Below, one piece after another: positions 36,303 through 45,432 of a stretch of 64,000 nt of DNA. The notes under the pieces were generated by a model. The model did no database searches, was not told the DNA's origin, and worked only from the letters and a program-made list of their open reading frames with translations. Made by a program: the position numbers and the translations under genes. How positions within the stretch are numbered: position 1 is the first letter of the stretch; each line of letters starts with the position of its first letter. The stretch is from Catalinimonas alkaloidigena. GTDB taxonomy: Bacteria; Bacteroidota; Bacteroidia; Cytophagales; Flexibacteraceae. The stretch is from positions 62,001 to 126,000 of the forward strand of contig NZ_FNFO01000010.1 of the NCBI RefSeq assembly GCF_900100765.1, written 5' to 3'.

Positions 36303-37345
36303 GTGCCAAAATTTTAGTGGTAGACGACGAGTCCGACCTGGAACTTCTGATCAAACAGAAATTCCGGCGACAGATCCGCGAAGGAACCTACGAGTTTTAT
36401 TTCGCGCCAAACGGCCGCAAAGCGCTGGAAAAGCTGCAAGAGCAGTCGGACATCGACGTGGTGCTCAGCGACATCAACATGCCTGAGATGGACGGTCTTT
36501 CGCTGCTGGTGAAGCTCCACGAGCTGAGTCCCCTGATCAAGACGGTGATCGTGTCGGCCTACGGCGACATGGACAACATCCGCACGGCCATGAACCGCGG
36601 GGCGTTCGACTTTGTGTGCAAACCTGTCAACTTCGCCGACCTGGACGTGACCATCCAGAAAACGCTCCGGCACGTGACCCAACTGCGCGATACCCTGCGT
36701 GCTGTTAAAGAAAACAACATCCTGCGCATGTACGTCGACGAGACGGTGATCCAGTTCATGTCACGGCAGGAGTTCGAGACGTCGGTGATGCTCAACGAAA
36801 CCGTGCAGGCGTCGGTGGCCTTCGTCGACATCTGCCGTTTTACCGCCGTCAGCGAACACGCGCCTGCCGATACGGTGGTGCGGCTCCTCAACAAGTTGTT
36901 CGACGTGATGGTGAAGGAGATCATCGCGCAGGGCGGCTACATCGACAAATTTATCGGCGATGCGGTAATGGCCGTCTTTCGGGGCAATTACCACCTGGAC
37001 CGGGCCATCGACGCGGCCCTGGCAGTGCGTAACCGGATCGATGCCCTGCAGGAAACCATTCCGGAAGCGCCCGGCTACGTCCCGAAAGTCTCGGTAGGCA
37101 TCAACGCCGGGGAGATGATTTCGGGCAACATCGGCTCGGCCTCCCTGCGGCGGCTCGACTACACCGTGATCGGCGATACGGTCAACCTGGCGCAACGCCT
37201 GCAATCTTCCGCCCATCCGGGGCAGATCCTCATCACCCATCACGCTTACCAGCAGATCAAAGAGTCGTTTCGTTGCGAACCGCGCGGCGAAGTGATCCTC
37301 AAGAATAAGGAACAGCCGGTGGAGGTCTACGAGGTGCTGGAGTAA
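36299..37345 (+). CDS. Response regulator with adenylate cyclase domain
   Basis: A 348-residue fusion of an N-terminal receiver (residues 1-122; acid pocket Asp9/Asp10, phospho-Asp58, Lys108) and a C-terminal class III nucleotide cyclase domain (about 160-348). Cyclase residues: metal-binding Asp177 (VDICRFTA) and Asp221 (KFIGDAVMAVF); Lys216 and Asp287 (RLDYTVIGD) are the pair that selects ATP in adenylate cyclases; Asn296 and Arg300 (VNLAQR) are the transition-state residues. All are present, so cAMP production controlled by phosphorylation is likely. A helical linker (about 123-150) joins the domains. No membrane segment. A cyclic-nucleotide-binding protein is encoded 3.7 kb away. Confidence 0.92.
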   Translation: MSAKILVVDDESDLELLIKQKFRRQIREGTYEFYFAPNGRKALEKLQEQSDIDVVLSDINMPEMDGLSLLVKLHELSPLIKTVIVSAYGDMDNIRTAMNRGAFDFVCKPVNFADLDVTIQKTLRHVTQLRDTLRAVKENNILRMYVDETVIQFMSRQEFETSVMLNETVQASVAFVDICRFTAVSEHAPADTVVRLLNKLFDVMVKEIIAQGGYIDKFIGDAVMAVFRGNYHLDRAIDAALAVRNRIDALQETIPEAPGYVPKVSVGINAGEMISGNIGSASLRRLDYTVIGDTVNLAQRLQSSAHPGQILITHHAYQQIKESFRCEPRGEVILKNKEQPVEVYEVLE

Positions 37346-37680
37346 GTCGTCAGCCCGGGGGCGTTACCTCTGCGCGGTACTACGTAACGCCAAGTGAAAA
37401 GAGTGCTGGCAGAAAAATAGCTTTTGTTTCAGGACCATCACGTGCCCATTGAAACGTGGGCCTGCACTCATCTACGACACAGACACCTTTCTGGCCTCAC
37501 TGTAATTTTCGTTCTGTAGCAAGGTATTCAATTATTATACTATCTTGTTGCTGAGCTTCTTTACGACGACAGGTACGCCTACGCATCCTTCTCCAGCCAA
37601 TTTTTCCTCTGCTTTGGTGTGTGCCCCCTTTGTCGGGGCCAAAACGTATGCCTCTCCCCTAAACCCTACTGCCCTTCCCC
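37346..37680. other. Intergenic stretch before the MpaB-like gene
   Basis: 335 bp without a supported gene. It contains an AT-rich segment around 37525-37550 that could hold the promoter of the downstream operon, but no exact TTTG/TANNTTTG pair. No terminator, tRNA or repeat was recognised. Confidence 0.45.
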
Positions 37681-38958
37681 ATGAAATCCTCTACCCTGGC
37701 CCTTGCCCTACTCGCCGTGGCGGTTCCTTCCGTCGCGGTCGCTACCCGCCTGTACAACCGACGGCAACGCCGGTTGCAGACACGCATCCGCAAGTTTCAG
37801 CAACGTCCTCTGCACGATTGGTCACCCGCGTTTCTGCAAAGCAAGCGGCAGCGTACCGACCCTGTGGCCGATGGGGTGATCCGCGCCATTCTGGAAAATA
37901 ACCAGGCGCACCTGATCAACGGCCTGTTTGCCGCCCTGGTCCGCAACGATAGCCCGTTGCCGACGGAACTCCCTCAAGAAGCGCACGATTATTTCGCGCT
38001 GAAGGGGCACCTGCCGCCCTGGGCCGACCCTGACCTGATTGCCGTCGCCGAACGCGTCTACCTGGAGCACGGTCCGCTCATCAGCCTGATTCTGAACTGC
38101 AAATCGCTTCCGGAAAGCTACGCCTGCGCCAAAGGGGCCATGGTGCTGCACCTGACAGGTCGCCTCAACGAACAACAGGGCGCCATGAACGCCTACAGCC
38201 GTCGCATTGTCGAGACCGCGCAGTTTGTGGTCAATGTGATGTCGCCCGGAGGCCTGGCACCGCACGGCACCGGCATCTGTACGGCGCTGAAGGTTCGGTT
38301 GATTCACGCCACCATCCGGCATTTCCTGCACCAGCAACCCGAGTGGGACGTTGCTCTTTTTGACGAACCCATCAACCAGGAAGACAAAGCCGGTACGCTC
38401 ATGTCCTTTTCGGCGCTGGTGCTCGAAGGACTCGCGCTGCTGGGCGTCCGCCTTTCGCCCCTGGAAGAAGAAGCCTTTCAGCATGCCTGGTGTGTGGTAG
38501 GTTACTTTATGGGTGTAGACGACGACCTGCTGCCCAACAACGTGGCCGACGCCCGCAAGCTGGGCCACGCCATCCTCGACCACCAGATGCAGGAAAGCGA
38601 ACACGGAAAGGCCCTGACCAGCGCCTTGATTCGCTTCAACGAAGAGGTGTCGCGGGAACCGGGACTAAGCGGCGTATTTCATGAGATGCTCTATTTCATG
38701 ATGGGGAAACGCCTTGCCAGCCTGCTGGGTGTACAGACCGATCCCTCACAGGAGACCCAGGTGCGCCGCCGCGTGCTCGCCCTGGTAGGCGACGTAGAGC
38801 GCCTCGTGCATAGTTCGCGCCTCATGGAAGTGCTGGCGGAAGAGATGAGCAAGCTACTGCTCCATGGGATGCTGCACCACATGAACCACCACCAGCCCAT
38901 ACGCTTCTACCTGCCCGAATCGCTAAAAAAAGACTGGGGATTTGCCGAAACCGCCTAA
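37681..38958 (+). CDS. MpaB/rubber-oxygenase family protein (DUF2236)
   Basis: A 425-residue protein of the DUF2236 family, which includes the latex-clearing oxygenase Lcp and the fungal MpaB that cleaves the isoprenoid side chain in mycophenolate synthesis; characterised members bind heme b and oxidatively cleave C=C bonds. Seen here: a hydrophobic N-terminus (LALALLAVAVPSVAVAT) that is a signal anchor or signal peptide, an acidic-helix region around HLPPWADPDLIAVAERVYLE, and the segment KVRLIHATIRHF, whose histidines are the likely heme ligands by family comparison. A second conserved-looking region is CVVGYFMGVDDDLLP. The gene is first in an apparent operon with a membrane terpene-cyclase-like protein 14 bp downstream. 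Substrate unknown; an isoprenoid is inferred. Confidence 0.8.
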   Translation: MKSSTLALALLAVAVPSVAVATRLYNRRQRRLQTRIRKFQQRPLHDWSPAFLQSKRQRTDPVADGVIRAILENNQAHLINGLFAALVRNDSPLPTELPQEAHDYFALKGHLPPWADPDLIAVAERVYLEHGPLISLILNCKSLPESYACAKGAMVLHLTGRLNEQQGAMNAYSRRIVETAQFVVNVMSPGGLAPHGTGICTALKVRLIHATIRHFLHQQPEWDVALFDEPINQEDKAGTLMSFSALVLEGLALLGVRLSPLEEEAFQHAWCVVGYFMGVDDDLLPNNVADARKLGHAILDHQMQESEHGKALTSALIRFNEEVSREPGLSGVFHEMLYFMMGKRLASLLGVQTDPSQETQVRRRVLALVGDVERLVHSSRLMEVLAEEMSKLLLHGMLHHMNHHQPIRFYLPESLKKDWGFAETA

Positions 38959-38972
38959 ACCCTTCCTCCCTT

Positions 38973-39668
38973 ATGCACCAACCTTGGATCAATTTTACCG
39001 ACTACGCCCCCCTCGGCCTCTTGTTCAACGGCGTGGGCTGTTTGTTCTGGGTGGTCTCCTACACGGCGCTGGTCTGGAGCATCCGGCAGAAAAAGTTTGT
39101 GGAGATGCCCGCGTATGTGGCGTGTGCCAACATCGCCTGGGAGTTTGTCTGGAGCGTGTTTTTCCATCCCGATTCGGGGCTGCTCTACAGCCTGAGTTAC
39201 CAGGCCGCCTTTCTGCTCGACTGCTTCATCTTTTATTCGTTGCTGCGCTATGGCACCAAGCAGGTCATCACCGCGGGCTTCCGCCGCTACTTCACGGCCT
39301 TCTGCCTGGCGAACCTGGTGTTTTGGATCGGCTTCAGCTACTTCTACCGCAGCGAAGGGTACGACACCGCCATCGGGGCCAATTCAGGGTACCTGATCAA
39401 CGTAATTCTGTCGGCGCAATGCCTGTTGCTGCTGGCAAAAACCGCAGAGGCGCATCTCTTTTCGTGGACGGTTGGCTGGAGCAAGATGCTGGGAACGGGG
39501 CTGATCACGGTGTCGATGTTCATCTTCTACCCCGACAACCACTTTGTCCAGTTCCTGGGCATCACCTGCCTGTTGCTCGACAACTTCTACCTCTACGTGC
39601 TCTGGCGCAAACGTCAGGCCTATTCGCTACTTCATACACCCCACCCCCATGCTCAATCGGCTGGTTAA
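38973..39668 (+). CDS. Polytopic membrane protein resembling Pyr4/PaxB terpene cyclases
   Basis: A 231-residue protein with about seven hydrophobic helices. The motif ANIAWEFVWS (Glu57) after helix 2 and the late LLLDNFYLYVLW (Asp203) match the pattern of the transmembrane terpene cyclase family (Pyr4, PaxB, AndB), where an early Glu and a late Asp are the proposed catalytic acids; the size and helix number also fit. Fungal members cyclise epoxidised prenyl chains of meroterpenoids; bacterial members are mostly uncharacterised. It follows the MpaB-like gene by 14 bp and overlaps the histidine kinase gene by 20 bp. Family assignment rests on motif memory, not a search; otherwise an unknown membrane protein. 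Confidence 0.6.
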   Translation: MHQPWINFTDYAPLGLLFNGVGCLFWVVSYTALVWSIRQKKFVEMPAYVACANIAWEFVWSVFFHPDSGLLYSLSYQAAFLLDCFIFYSLLRYGTKQVITAGFRRYFTAFCLANLVFWIGFSYFYRSEGYDTAIGANSGYLINVILSAQCLLLLAKTAEAHLFSWTVGWSKMLGTGLITVSMFIFYPDNHFVQFLGITCLLLDNFYLYVLWRKRQAYSLLHTPHPHAQSAG

Positions 39669-41034
39669 CTTCTTTGTTCCACCACAAGAAACGCAACGCG
39701 CCGACCGCCTGCGACTGGCCCGCATTCGTATCATCGTGTTTTTGCTCAGTGCGTTTCTCAACCTGCTCTACATCGGCAGCGCGCTGCAGTATCAATTTCA
39801 TCCGGTCGAATACGTGCTGCTGGCCAACGCCCTGCTTTGCCTCGTCACCGCTTTTCTGCTGAAATGGGGGGTGCCCGGCTGGGTCTGTGTTCACCTGCAC
39901 ATGTTCAACCAGACTACCTCCGCGTTTGTCACCATTGTGCTGGGCAGCGGACTGGAATCCCCCTCCACCGTGGGCATTGTCCTGATGCCGATTCTCGCGC
40001 TGCTACTCTCCGACGTGCGCAACAGCCTGGTGTGGCTTGTGGTTTCGCTCGTTTTTTCGGGAGGCCTCTTCTATTACGAATCTACCTACGGACCGCTACC
40101 CAGCCATTTTGACGAACCGTATCGCCTCACCTACCTTTTTTCCAGCGTGCTGGGGGTCACCGCTGCGCTGTTTGCCTGCGCCCTGGTGTTTTACCACGAA
40201 AAAGCCCGGGCGGTCGATACACTGATCCGCACCAACCTGGAGCTGATCGGCATGCAGGAACAACTTATCCAGAAGGAAAAAATGGCATCGCTGGGCGAAC
40301 TGACGGCCGGCATCGCGCACGAAATTCAGAATCCCCTCAACTTCGTCAACAACTTTTCGGACGTCAGTGGCGAGCTGGTGGAAGAGCTGAAAGAAACCCT
40401 ACGCACACCGGAGCAAGATCCGTCCCTGGTGACGGAAATCCTGCATGACCTGACGCAGAACCTGGAAAAGATTCACCACCACGGTCGCCGGGCCGACAGC
40501 ATCGTGAAGGGCATGCTGCAACACTCCCGCGCATCGGGCGGCGAAAAACAGCCCACCCGGCTCAACGACCTCACCGACGAGTATTTACGCATCGCCTACC
40601 ACGGTTTCCGAGCCAAAGACAAAGCCTTCAACGTAACCCTGACAACCCGCTTCGATCCGCAACTCGGCAAGGTAAACGTAGCCCCGCAGGAACTGGGGCG
40701 GGTACTACTCAATCTGTTCAACAATGCCTTTTACGCTACCGATCAGAAGCGCAAGCTTCAGCAGAACGGCTACCTGCCCGAGGTGACGGTCAGCACCCAG
40801 AAAACCGGCAATCGGGTCGAAATTCGGGTGCAGGACAACGGCACCGGCGTTCCGGCGGCCGTCAAGCAAAAGATTTTTCAGCCGTTTTTCACCACGAAAC
40901 CCACCGGCGAAGGAACGGGGCTGGGGCTTTCGCTGTCCTACGACATTGTGACGAAAGGCCACGGCGGGGAGCTAAGCATGGAGAGCCGCGAAGGCGAAGG
41001 CACGGAATTCGTCATCCGGTTGCCTGCGCTGTAG
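39649..41034 (+). CDS. Membrane histidine kinase
   Basis: A 461-residue sensor kinase. The ATG at 39649 (MLNRLVNFFVPPQETQRAD) overlaps the end of the preceding gene by 20 bp; a longer frame start is only an overlap with that gene. Six hydrophobic segments (about residues 26-185) form a membrane sensor without a large periplasmic domain. A short coiled coil leads to the H-box with His224 (GELTAGIAHEIQNPLN). The ATPase domain has the N-box LLNLFNNAFYAT, DNGTGVP, and GEGTGLGLSLS. The kinase is typical of Bacteroidota proteins of this type. Likely partner: one of the receivers at 35928 or 36299. The ligand is unknown. Confidence 0.92.
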   Translation: MLNRLVNFFVPPQETQRADRLRLARIRIIVFLLSAFLNLLYIGSALQYQFHPVEYVLLANALLCLVTAFLLKWGVPGWVCVHLHMFNQTTSAFVTIVLGSGLESPSTVGIVLMPILALLLSDVRNSLVWLVVSLVFSGGLFYYESTYGPLPSHFDEPYRLTYLFSSVLGVTAALFACALVFYHEKARAVDTLIRTNLELIGMQEQLIQKEKMASLGELTAGIAHEIQNPLNFVNNFSDVSGELVEELKETLRTPEQDPSLVTEILHDLTQNLEKIHHHGRRADSIVKGMLQHSRASGGEKQPTRLNDLTDEYLRIAYHGFRAKDKAFNVTLTTRFDPQLGKVNVAPQELGRVLLNLFNNAFYATDQKRKLQQNGYLPEVTVSTQKTGNRVEIRVQDNGTGVPAAVKQKIFQPFFTTKPTGEGTGLGLSLSYDIVTKGHGGELSMESREGEGTEFVIRLPAL

Positions 41035-41037
41035 CAT

Positions 41038-44000
41038 TCAGGCAGGTTTCTCCAGTGCCGAGGCGGCCCGCTGTTGCAACTGTTCTTTCATTTCGGCGAC
41101 GGCCCGGTTCTGGTAGCGCAACCGGCGGCACATGATCTTCATGATTTCGCGGGTTACTTCAATGTGGTCGGCCATGATCTCGTAGAACGCGTGCTGATCC
41201 AGCCGCAGCAGAAAACTGTCTTCCAGCGCCGTGACCGACGCCGAGCGGGGTTCGGCATCCAACAGCGAAAGTTCTCCGAAAAAATCGCGGTTTTTCAGTT
41301 CGGCCAGCGTGTGCTCGCCGTCGTGCACGCGCACAGAGCCTTCGTAGATGATGTACATGCAGGTACCGATCTCGCCCTTTTGCACGATCTGCTCACCGAC
41401 CACCACGGGAACTTCCTTCAGAATCGATGCAATGTCGACCAGAATGTCTTCGGGAGTTTCACTGAGCAATCGCGTGGTTTTCAGAGCCATCACTTTTTCA
41501 ACGGCCAGCAGTCGGGAGTTCATAGCATTTTGGGCAAGTTTTTGAAAAAGTACGGACGCACCGTTTTCGGGCAACCGGTCGTGCTGAAAGCCCTGCAACG
41601 TCCAGCAGGCGGTTTCGGCCACCAGAGACGTAGGATGCGAGAGGGCTCCCATCACCTCGGCCGTCAGCGCCTCCAGTTGGAGCTGTCGCACTACGTAGAG
41701 CGTAACGGCCTGCGTCCAGACGTTGACCACCGGCACCTCCCGGCGGTTGATCAGCTTTTGCAGGTAGCCCGTCGGGGACAGCCGCACGTGCGGAAATCGT
41801 GGGTTCAGAATCTTGATCTGCTGCGCAATCGGGAAGTCTTCCAGCAGGGGCAAGATAATCGAACTCAGCTCTTTTGCAACCAGCACATCGAGCACTTCCA
41901 GCGCGTTGGCGCGTTTCTCCCGGCTGGTTAGTTGCAGGCTGTTCCAGACCTGTAACACGTCGTTGGCCTCGTACAGAAAAGAAAGCAACAGCAGGAGGCG
42001 GCGCTTGAGGTGGTGCAACTCCACTTCGAGGGCGCGAATCAGGAGGGCATAGTACGGCAACTGGGCAGCGGTAGAAGCCAGGCCGATTGCTTCCATGGCA
42101 TTCAGAAACCAGGCCGCGTCGGCCAGTTCGGCGTGCAGGGTACGCAGCACCACCTCTTTCTCGGCAGCATTGGGCTTGTAGCCGCAAAGCGAAAGCGAAT
42201 GGAGAATCTGGTTCCGGACTTCGATGTTTTCGAAATACAGTTTGTCTTTTAGCAGAGCAATGGACTTGGCACCGCCTACTTTGCCGCAGATGGCGATGAG
42301 CCGGCGCATGCGTACCGGGTTGTAGTCGGCTTGGTTCAGTTCCCGCTCGAACAGCCCGATTACGCCCTCGCCGCTCTGGATGAGTGCATTCATCGCGACT
42401 TCGAACACGTCCGGCGACGAGACGGCCTGCAACAAGGGTTCGTACAGGCGCGGGTGACGAATGATGCCGGCCGCTTTCAGCGCGGCCTTCCGCACTACCA
42501 CATCTTCGTCGTCGAGCAATCCCAACAGCGGGTGGTAAAAATGGTAGATGCCCACTTCGCCGATCACATCGGCCGCAAAAGCACGCTTCTCCGGCTGGGT
42601 GGCGTAGATGTAGTCGTTCAGGCGCTGCCCGGCCACGATCACGCCGTCGATGCCGCCGGAACAGATCAACCCCACCAGCGCACCGGTCCGCACGGGCTCG
42701 TCGGTAGCTTCCAGGTAAGGAGTCACTTCGTCGACCACCGTGGCCTCGCCCAACTTGCAGTACACCCGGAGGGCCTGTTTTTTCAACGCCAGCACCGTTT
42801 CCTGTTCCATCCGTTTCTTGATTTCTGGCAACAGCGAAGCCTGCCGCAGCGCATCCACTTTGGCGAGCGCTTCCTGCCGGACTTCTTCGGAGGGATGCAC
42901 CAGCAGGCGCTTCAGCATCTGCGGCAACTGCCCGTGCCGGTGTTTACTCAGGATGTCGAGGGCGTACAGCACTTCGCCCGGGTAAGGGCTGTCCAGCTTT
43001 TCGTGAATCAGCCGCAGCGTTGCGGGGTCTTCCACCGACAGCGCATGGCCCGCCAGCAGTCGCTTCTTCAAACCTTGTTCCAGCACCCGCAGGTACCGGC
43101 GGTTCAGCACCCGGATGGCGGCGACCCACCCGACCAGCACCACCAACAGAAACCCGCTGAAGTACTGGAGCGACAGCGCATCCAGCAGACCGAACCCGAC
43201 CAGCACCAACCCACTCAGCCCGACGGCTGCCGCTTCGACGTTGCCCAGCAGATCGAGGCCGAGCATTTTCATGCGTCTGGGCAGCGGCTGCAACAGCGCA
43301 ATAAACGTGTTGCTGTAGAGCGACGACCGCAGGGTGTCGTTCGCCACCATGATCACCACCCAGAGCCAGACCAGCAGCAGCGTAGGTCCGACCAGCCCGC
43401 TGAGGAGGCTGGACGCCATGATGAGACCCAGCACCAGCGGGAGGGCGAGCAGCGCCGCCCGCAACCCGAACCGCCGCTGCACCTGTCCGTAGAGGAACGT
43501 TTTGAGGAGAAAGGCGGCAAACTGCCCCATCGCCAGAATAATCCCGATAAAAAAAGTAATCTGCGACTGGTTGGTGAAACGGCTGCTGACCTGGCTCAGA
43601 AAAGCGAACTCGATGAGGGTAAAGGTCAGCACCGCAAACACACAGGTCAGGGCCAGGGCGGCCAAAAAATCGCCGAGGCGACCCTTCCCTCGCCGGAAAA
43701 GCGACACCGGAGGCGCGGCCTCGGCTTCGGTACTGGTTTCTTCGAACGTCAGGGTGCCCGGCCGGGTCGTCAGCAGCGCCAGAAAGACGAGGGCACCGAG
43801 CAACGCACCAGCCGACCACCACAGCAGATTGGGCGTGCCGATCAGGGGCACCAACGCCGAAGCCAGCAAATAGCCCAGCACACTCGCGGGGGTTTCGGCG
43901 GAAGTGATCAGCCCGAACAGCCGTTTGCTTTGCCGCACGTCGAACAGCAGCAGCGCCAGCCGCAGAAAGCCCGCCGACAGGTACGAGGACATCACCCGAT

Positions 44001-44358
44001 GCCACACAATCAGCCCGAAGGCCAGCCACGCCGCATGCGCCCACCCCATGCCGATCCGAAACAGCAGGATCACGACCAGAATCACCCCTACCTCGGCCAG
44101 CATCAGCGTCCGGGCCGGTACAAAACGCGTGATCCGGGCATACACCCCGTTCAGGAACAGCAGCAGCAGACCAGTAGAAAGGTAGACGTACGCCAGCGTA
44201 CGAATGGGGTACTCGGTCAGGAAGAGCGAACTGGCCGCCGTGAAGAAAAGGGCCAGTGCCGTGGTCTGAAAGAACGAAAACAGCAGAAGCGTACGCACCA
44301 CCCACACCTCGCCTTTCCGCAGGTTCAGCAGGTCGTTCAGGTTGGCTAGGTACCTCAT
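41038..44358 (-). CDS. ATP/ADP-carrier-like membrane protein fused to HEAT repeats and a cNMP-binding domain
   Basis: A 1106-residue fusion. The ATG at 44358 (MRYLANLNDLLNLRKGEVW) has an AAGGAG-type ribosome site 6 nt upstream; longer readings start with non-hydrophobic, non-coding-like sequence. Residues about 15-425 contain about twelve transmembrane helices resembling the ATP/ADP translocase (NTT)/MFS fold. Residues about 440-960 are helical HEAT-type repeats (VRQEALAKVDALRQ, VVRKAALKAAGI). Residues about 975-1090 are a cyclic-nucleotide-binding domain with the phosphate-binding cassette FFGELSLLDAEPRSASVTA, including the conserved Glu and Arg. A carrier gated or regulated by cAMP is plausible; transport itself is unproven. 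The gene is convergent with the kinase, 3 bp apart. Confidence 0.82.
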   Translation of the reverse strand: MRYLANLNDLLNLRKGEVWVVRTLLLFSFFQTTALALFFTAASSLFLTEYPIRTLAYVYLSTGLLLLFLNGVYARITRFVPARTLMLAEVGVILVVILLFRIGMGWAHAAWLAFGLIVWHRVMSSYLSAGFLRLALLLFDVRQSKRLFGLITSAETPASVLGYLLASALVPLIGTPNLLWWSAGALLGALVFLALLTTRPGTLTFEETSTEAEAAPPVSLFRRGKGRLGDFLAALALTCVFAVLTFTLIEFAFLSQVSSRFTNQSQITFFIGIILAMGQFAAFLLKTFLYGQVQRRFGLRAALLALPLVLGLIMASSLLSGLVGPTLLLVWLWVVIMVANDTLRSSLYSNTFIALLQPLPRRMKMLGLDLLGNVEAAAVGLSGLVLVGFGLLDALSLQYFSGFLLVVLVGWVAAIRVLNRRYLRVLEQGLKKRLLAGHALSVEDPATLRLIHEKLDSPYPGEVLYALDILSKHRHGQLPQMLKRLLVHPSEEVRQEALAKVDALRQASLLPEIKKRMEQETVLALKKQALRVYCKLGEATVVDEVTPYLEATDEPVRTGALVGLICSGGIDGVIVAGQRLNDYIYATQPEKRAFAADVIGEVGIYHFYHPLLGLLDDEDVVVRKAALKAAGIIRHPRLYEPLLQAVSSPDVFEVAMNALIQSGEGVIGLFERELNQADYNPVRMRRLIAICGKVGGAKSIALLKDKLYFENIEVRNQILHSLSLCGYKPNAAEKEVVLRTLHAELADAAWFLNAMEAIGLASTAAQLPYYALLIRALEVELHHLKRRLLLLLSFLYEANDVLQVWNSLQLTSREKRANALEVLDVLVAKELSSIILPLLEDFPIAQQIKILNPRFPHVRLSPTGYLQKLINRREVPVVNVWTQAVTLYVVRQLQLEALTAEVMGALSHPTSLVAETACWTLQGFQHDRLPENGASVLFQKLAQNAMNSRLLAVEKVMALKTTRLLSETPEDILVDIASILKEVPVVVGEQIVQKGEIGTCMYIIYEGSVRVHDGEHTLAELKNRDFFGELSLLDAEPRSASVTALEDSFLLRLDQHAFYEIMADHIEVTREIMKIMCRRLRYQNRAVAEMKEQLQQRAASALEKPA

Positions 44359-44788
44359 CAATAACTCCTTCGAGATCAGGAAAACTGTTCGGTTCGGACG
44401 GTCGTTACGCTGCGTAAGCAACGGCAGCTGGTACTGAAAAGAGGGGTACGGCGGCCGGGGATCGTTGCACGTTTCCCGGGTGGCGCTACTGTCGAGCCGC
44501 GTAGGGCAGAAACACGGGTAGCGACGGATGCGGCCACCAAGTGATGATGTTGCTTCGGTGCAAACGGATGGACACCCGTGAGCGCATCTGTTTGAAAAGT
44601 AGCGTTTTTGCGCCAGCAATCCGTGTACCTACCCGATTATATTTCGAACGCTTTCCGGCAGGCGGCGTTTTTCCGGTGCGTCCGAACTCACCCGCCGGCC
44701 GCCCACGCCGACGTACCTTAACCGGTCAGAAACCGGAATTTCAGCGTCAGGCATTTTGTAGCTTCGCCCCATCACATCTCTGTTTCAC
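44359..44788. other. Divergent intergenic region
   Basis: 430 bp between the HEAT/cNMP gene and the secreted unknown gene. It must hold promoters for both. I see -7-like elements with one mismatch (TATATTTC near 44637 on the plus strand, TACTTTTC at 44594-44601 on the minus strand) but no matching TTTG boxes. No gene or RNA recognised. Confidence 0.4.
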
Positions 44789-45418
44789 ATGTTGAAGACG
44801 ACAGCACTGGTAGGCAGCCTGTTTCTGGCGGTGCCCTGCCTCGGTCAACTCCACGCGGTGACGGGCACCGGCGAAGAAGTACTGCTCTACGAAGACGGCA
44901 CCTGGGCCTACGTCGATGGGGAGGTCGACAGCACTGCCACCATCCCCCTGAACGCTACCCCGTTCGTAAAAGCCAAAGACGCCACCTTTCTGGTCAAAAG
45001 CGACCGGGTGGACATTCGCGTGTACATCAATCCCAAACAGTGGAGCTTCGGGAAGGCGCAAAGCAACGATGCGGCCGAGTTTCAGTTCAAACTAAAAGAC
45101 GAGGATGCCTACGCCATGTTCATCTCCGAAAGGCTGGAAGTTCCGCTGGAATCGTTTAAGGAAATTGCGCTGACCAACGGCAGAAATGCTGCGCCCGACA
45201 TTCGCGTGGTAAAGGAAGAGTACCGTATGGTCAATGGCAGAAAGGTGCTCTGCCTGCAAATGAAAGGGACGGTTCAGGGCATGAAGGTCATCTACTACGG
45301 GTACTATTATTCGTTTGCGGGCGGTACGGTCCAACTCATTACGTATACGGCGCAGAACATGCTCCAACGCTACGAGTCTTCAATGGAGAAACTGCTCAAC
45401 GGGCTGGTTGCTTTATAG
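44789..45418 (+). CDS. Secreted protein of unknown function
   Basis: A 209-residue exported protein with signal peptide MLKTTALVGSLFLAVPCLG. The first mature part (TGTGEEVLLYEDGTWAYVDG) is a short motif often found near the start of Bacteroidota envelope proteins. The rest is a predicted alpha/beta domain (WSFGKAQSNDAAEFQFKLKD, then KVIYYGYYYSFAGGTVQLIT), without recognisable catalytic residues. The last part may be a small domain of the kind that assists outer-membrane or periplasmic proteins. It has its own terminator and no operon partner. Confidence 0.8.
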   Translation: MLKTTALVGSLFLAVPCLGQLHAVTGTGEEVLLYEDGTWAYVDGEVDSTATIPLNATPFVKAKDATFLVKSDRVDIRVYINPKQWSFGKAQSNDAAEFQFKLKDEDAYAMFISERLEVPLESFKEIALTNGRNAAPDIRVVKEEYRMVNGRKVLCLQMKGTVQGMKVIYYGYYYSFAGGTVQLITYTAQNMLQRYESSMEKLLNGLVAL

Positions 45419-45432
45419 GCGAATCACCACAT

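Noticed and set aside
42331-44349. A 672-codon open frame on the plus strand
   Set aside because: Entirely antisense to the HEAT/cNMP fusion gene; its translation is Gln/Arg/His-rich without domains, typical of a mirror frame of GC-rich coding DNA.
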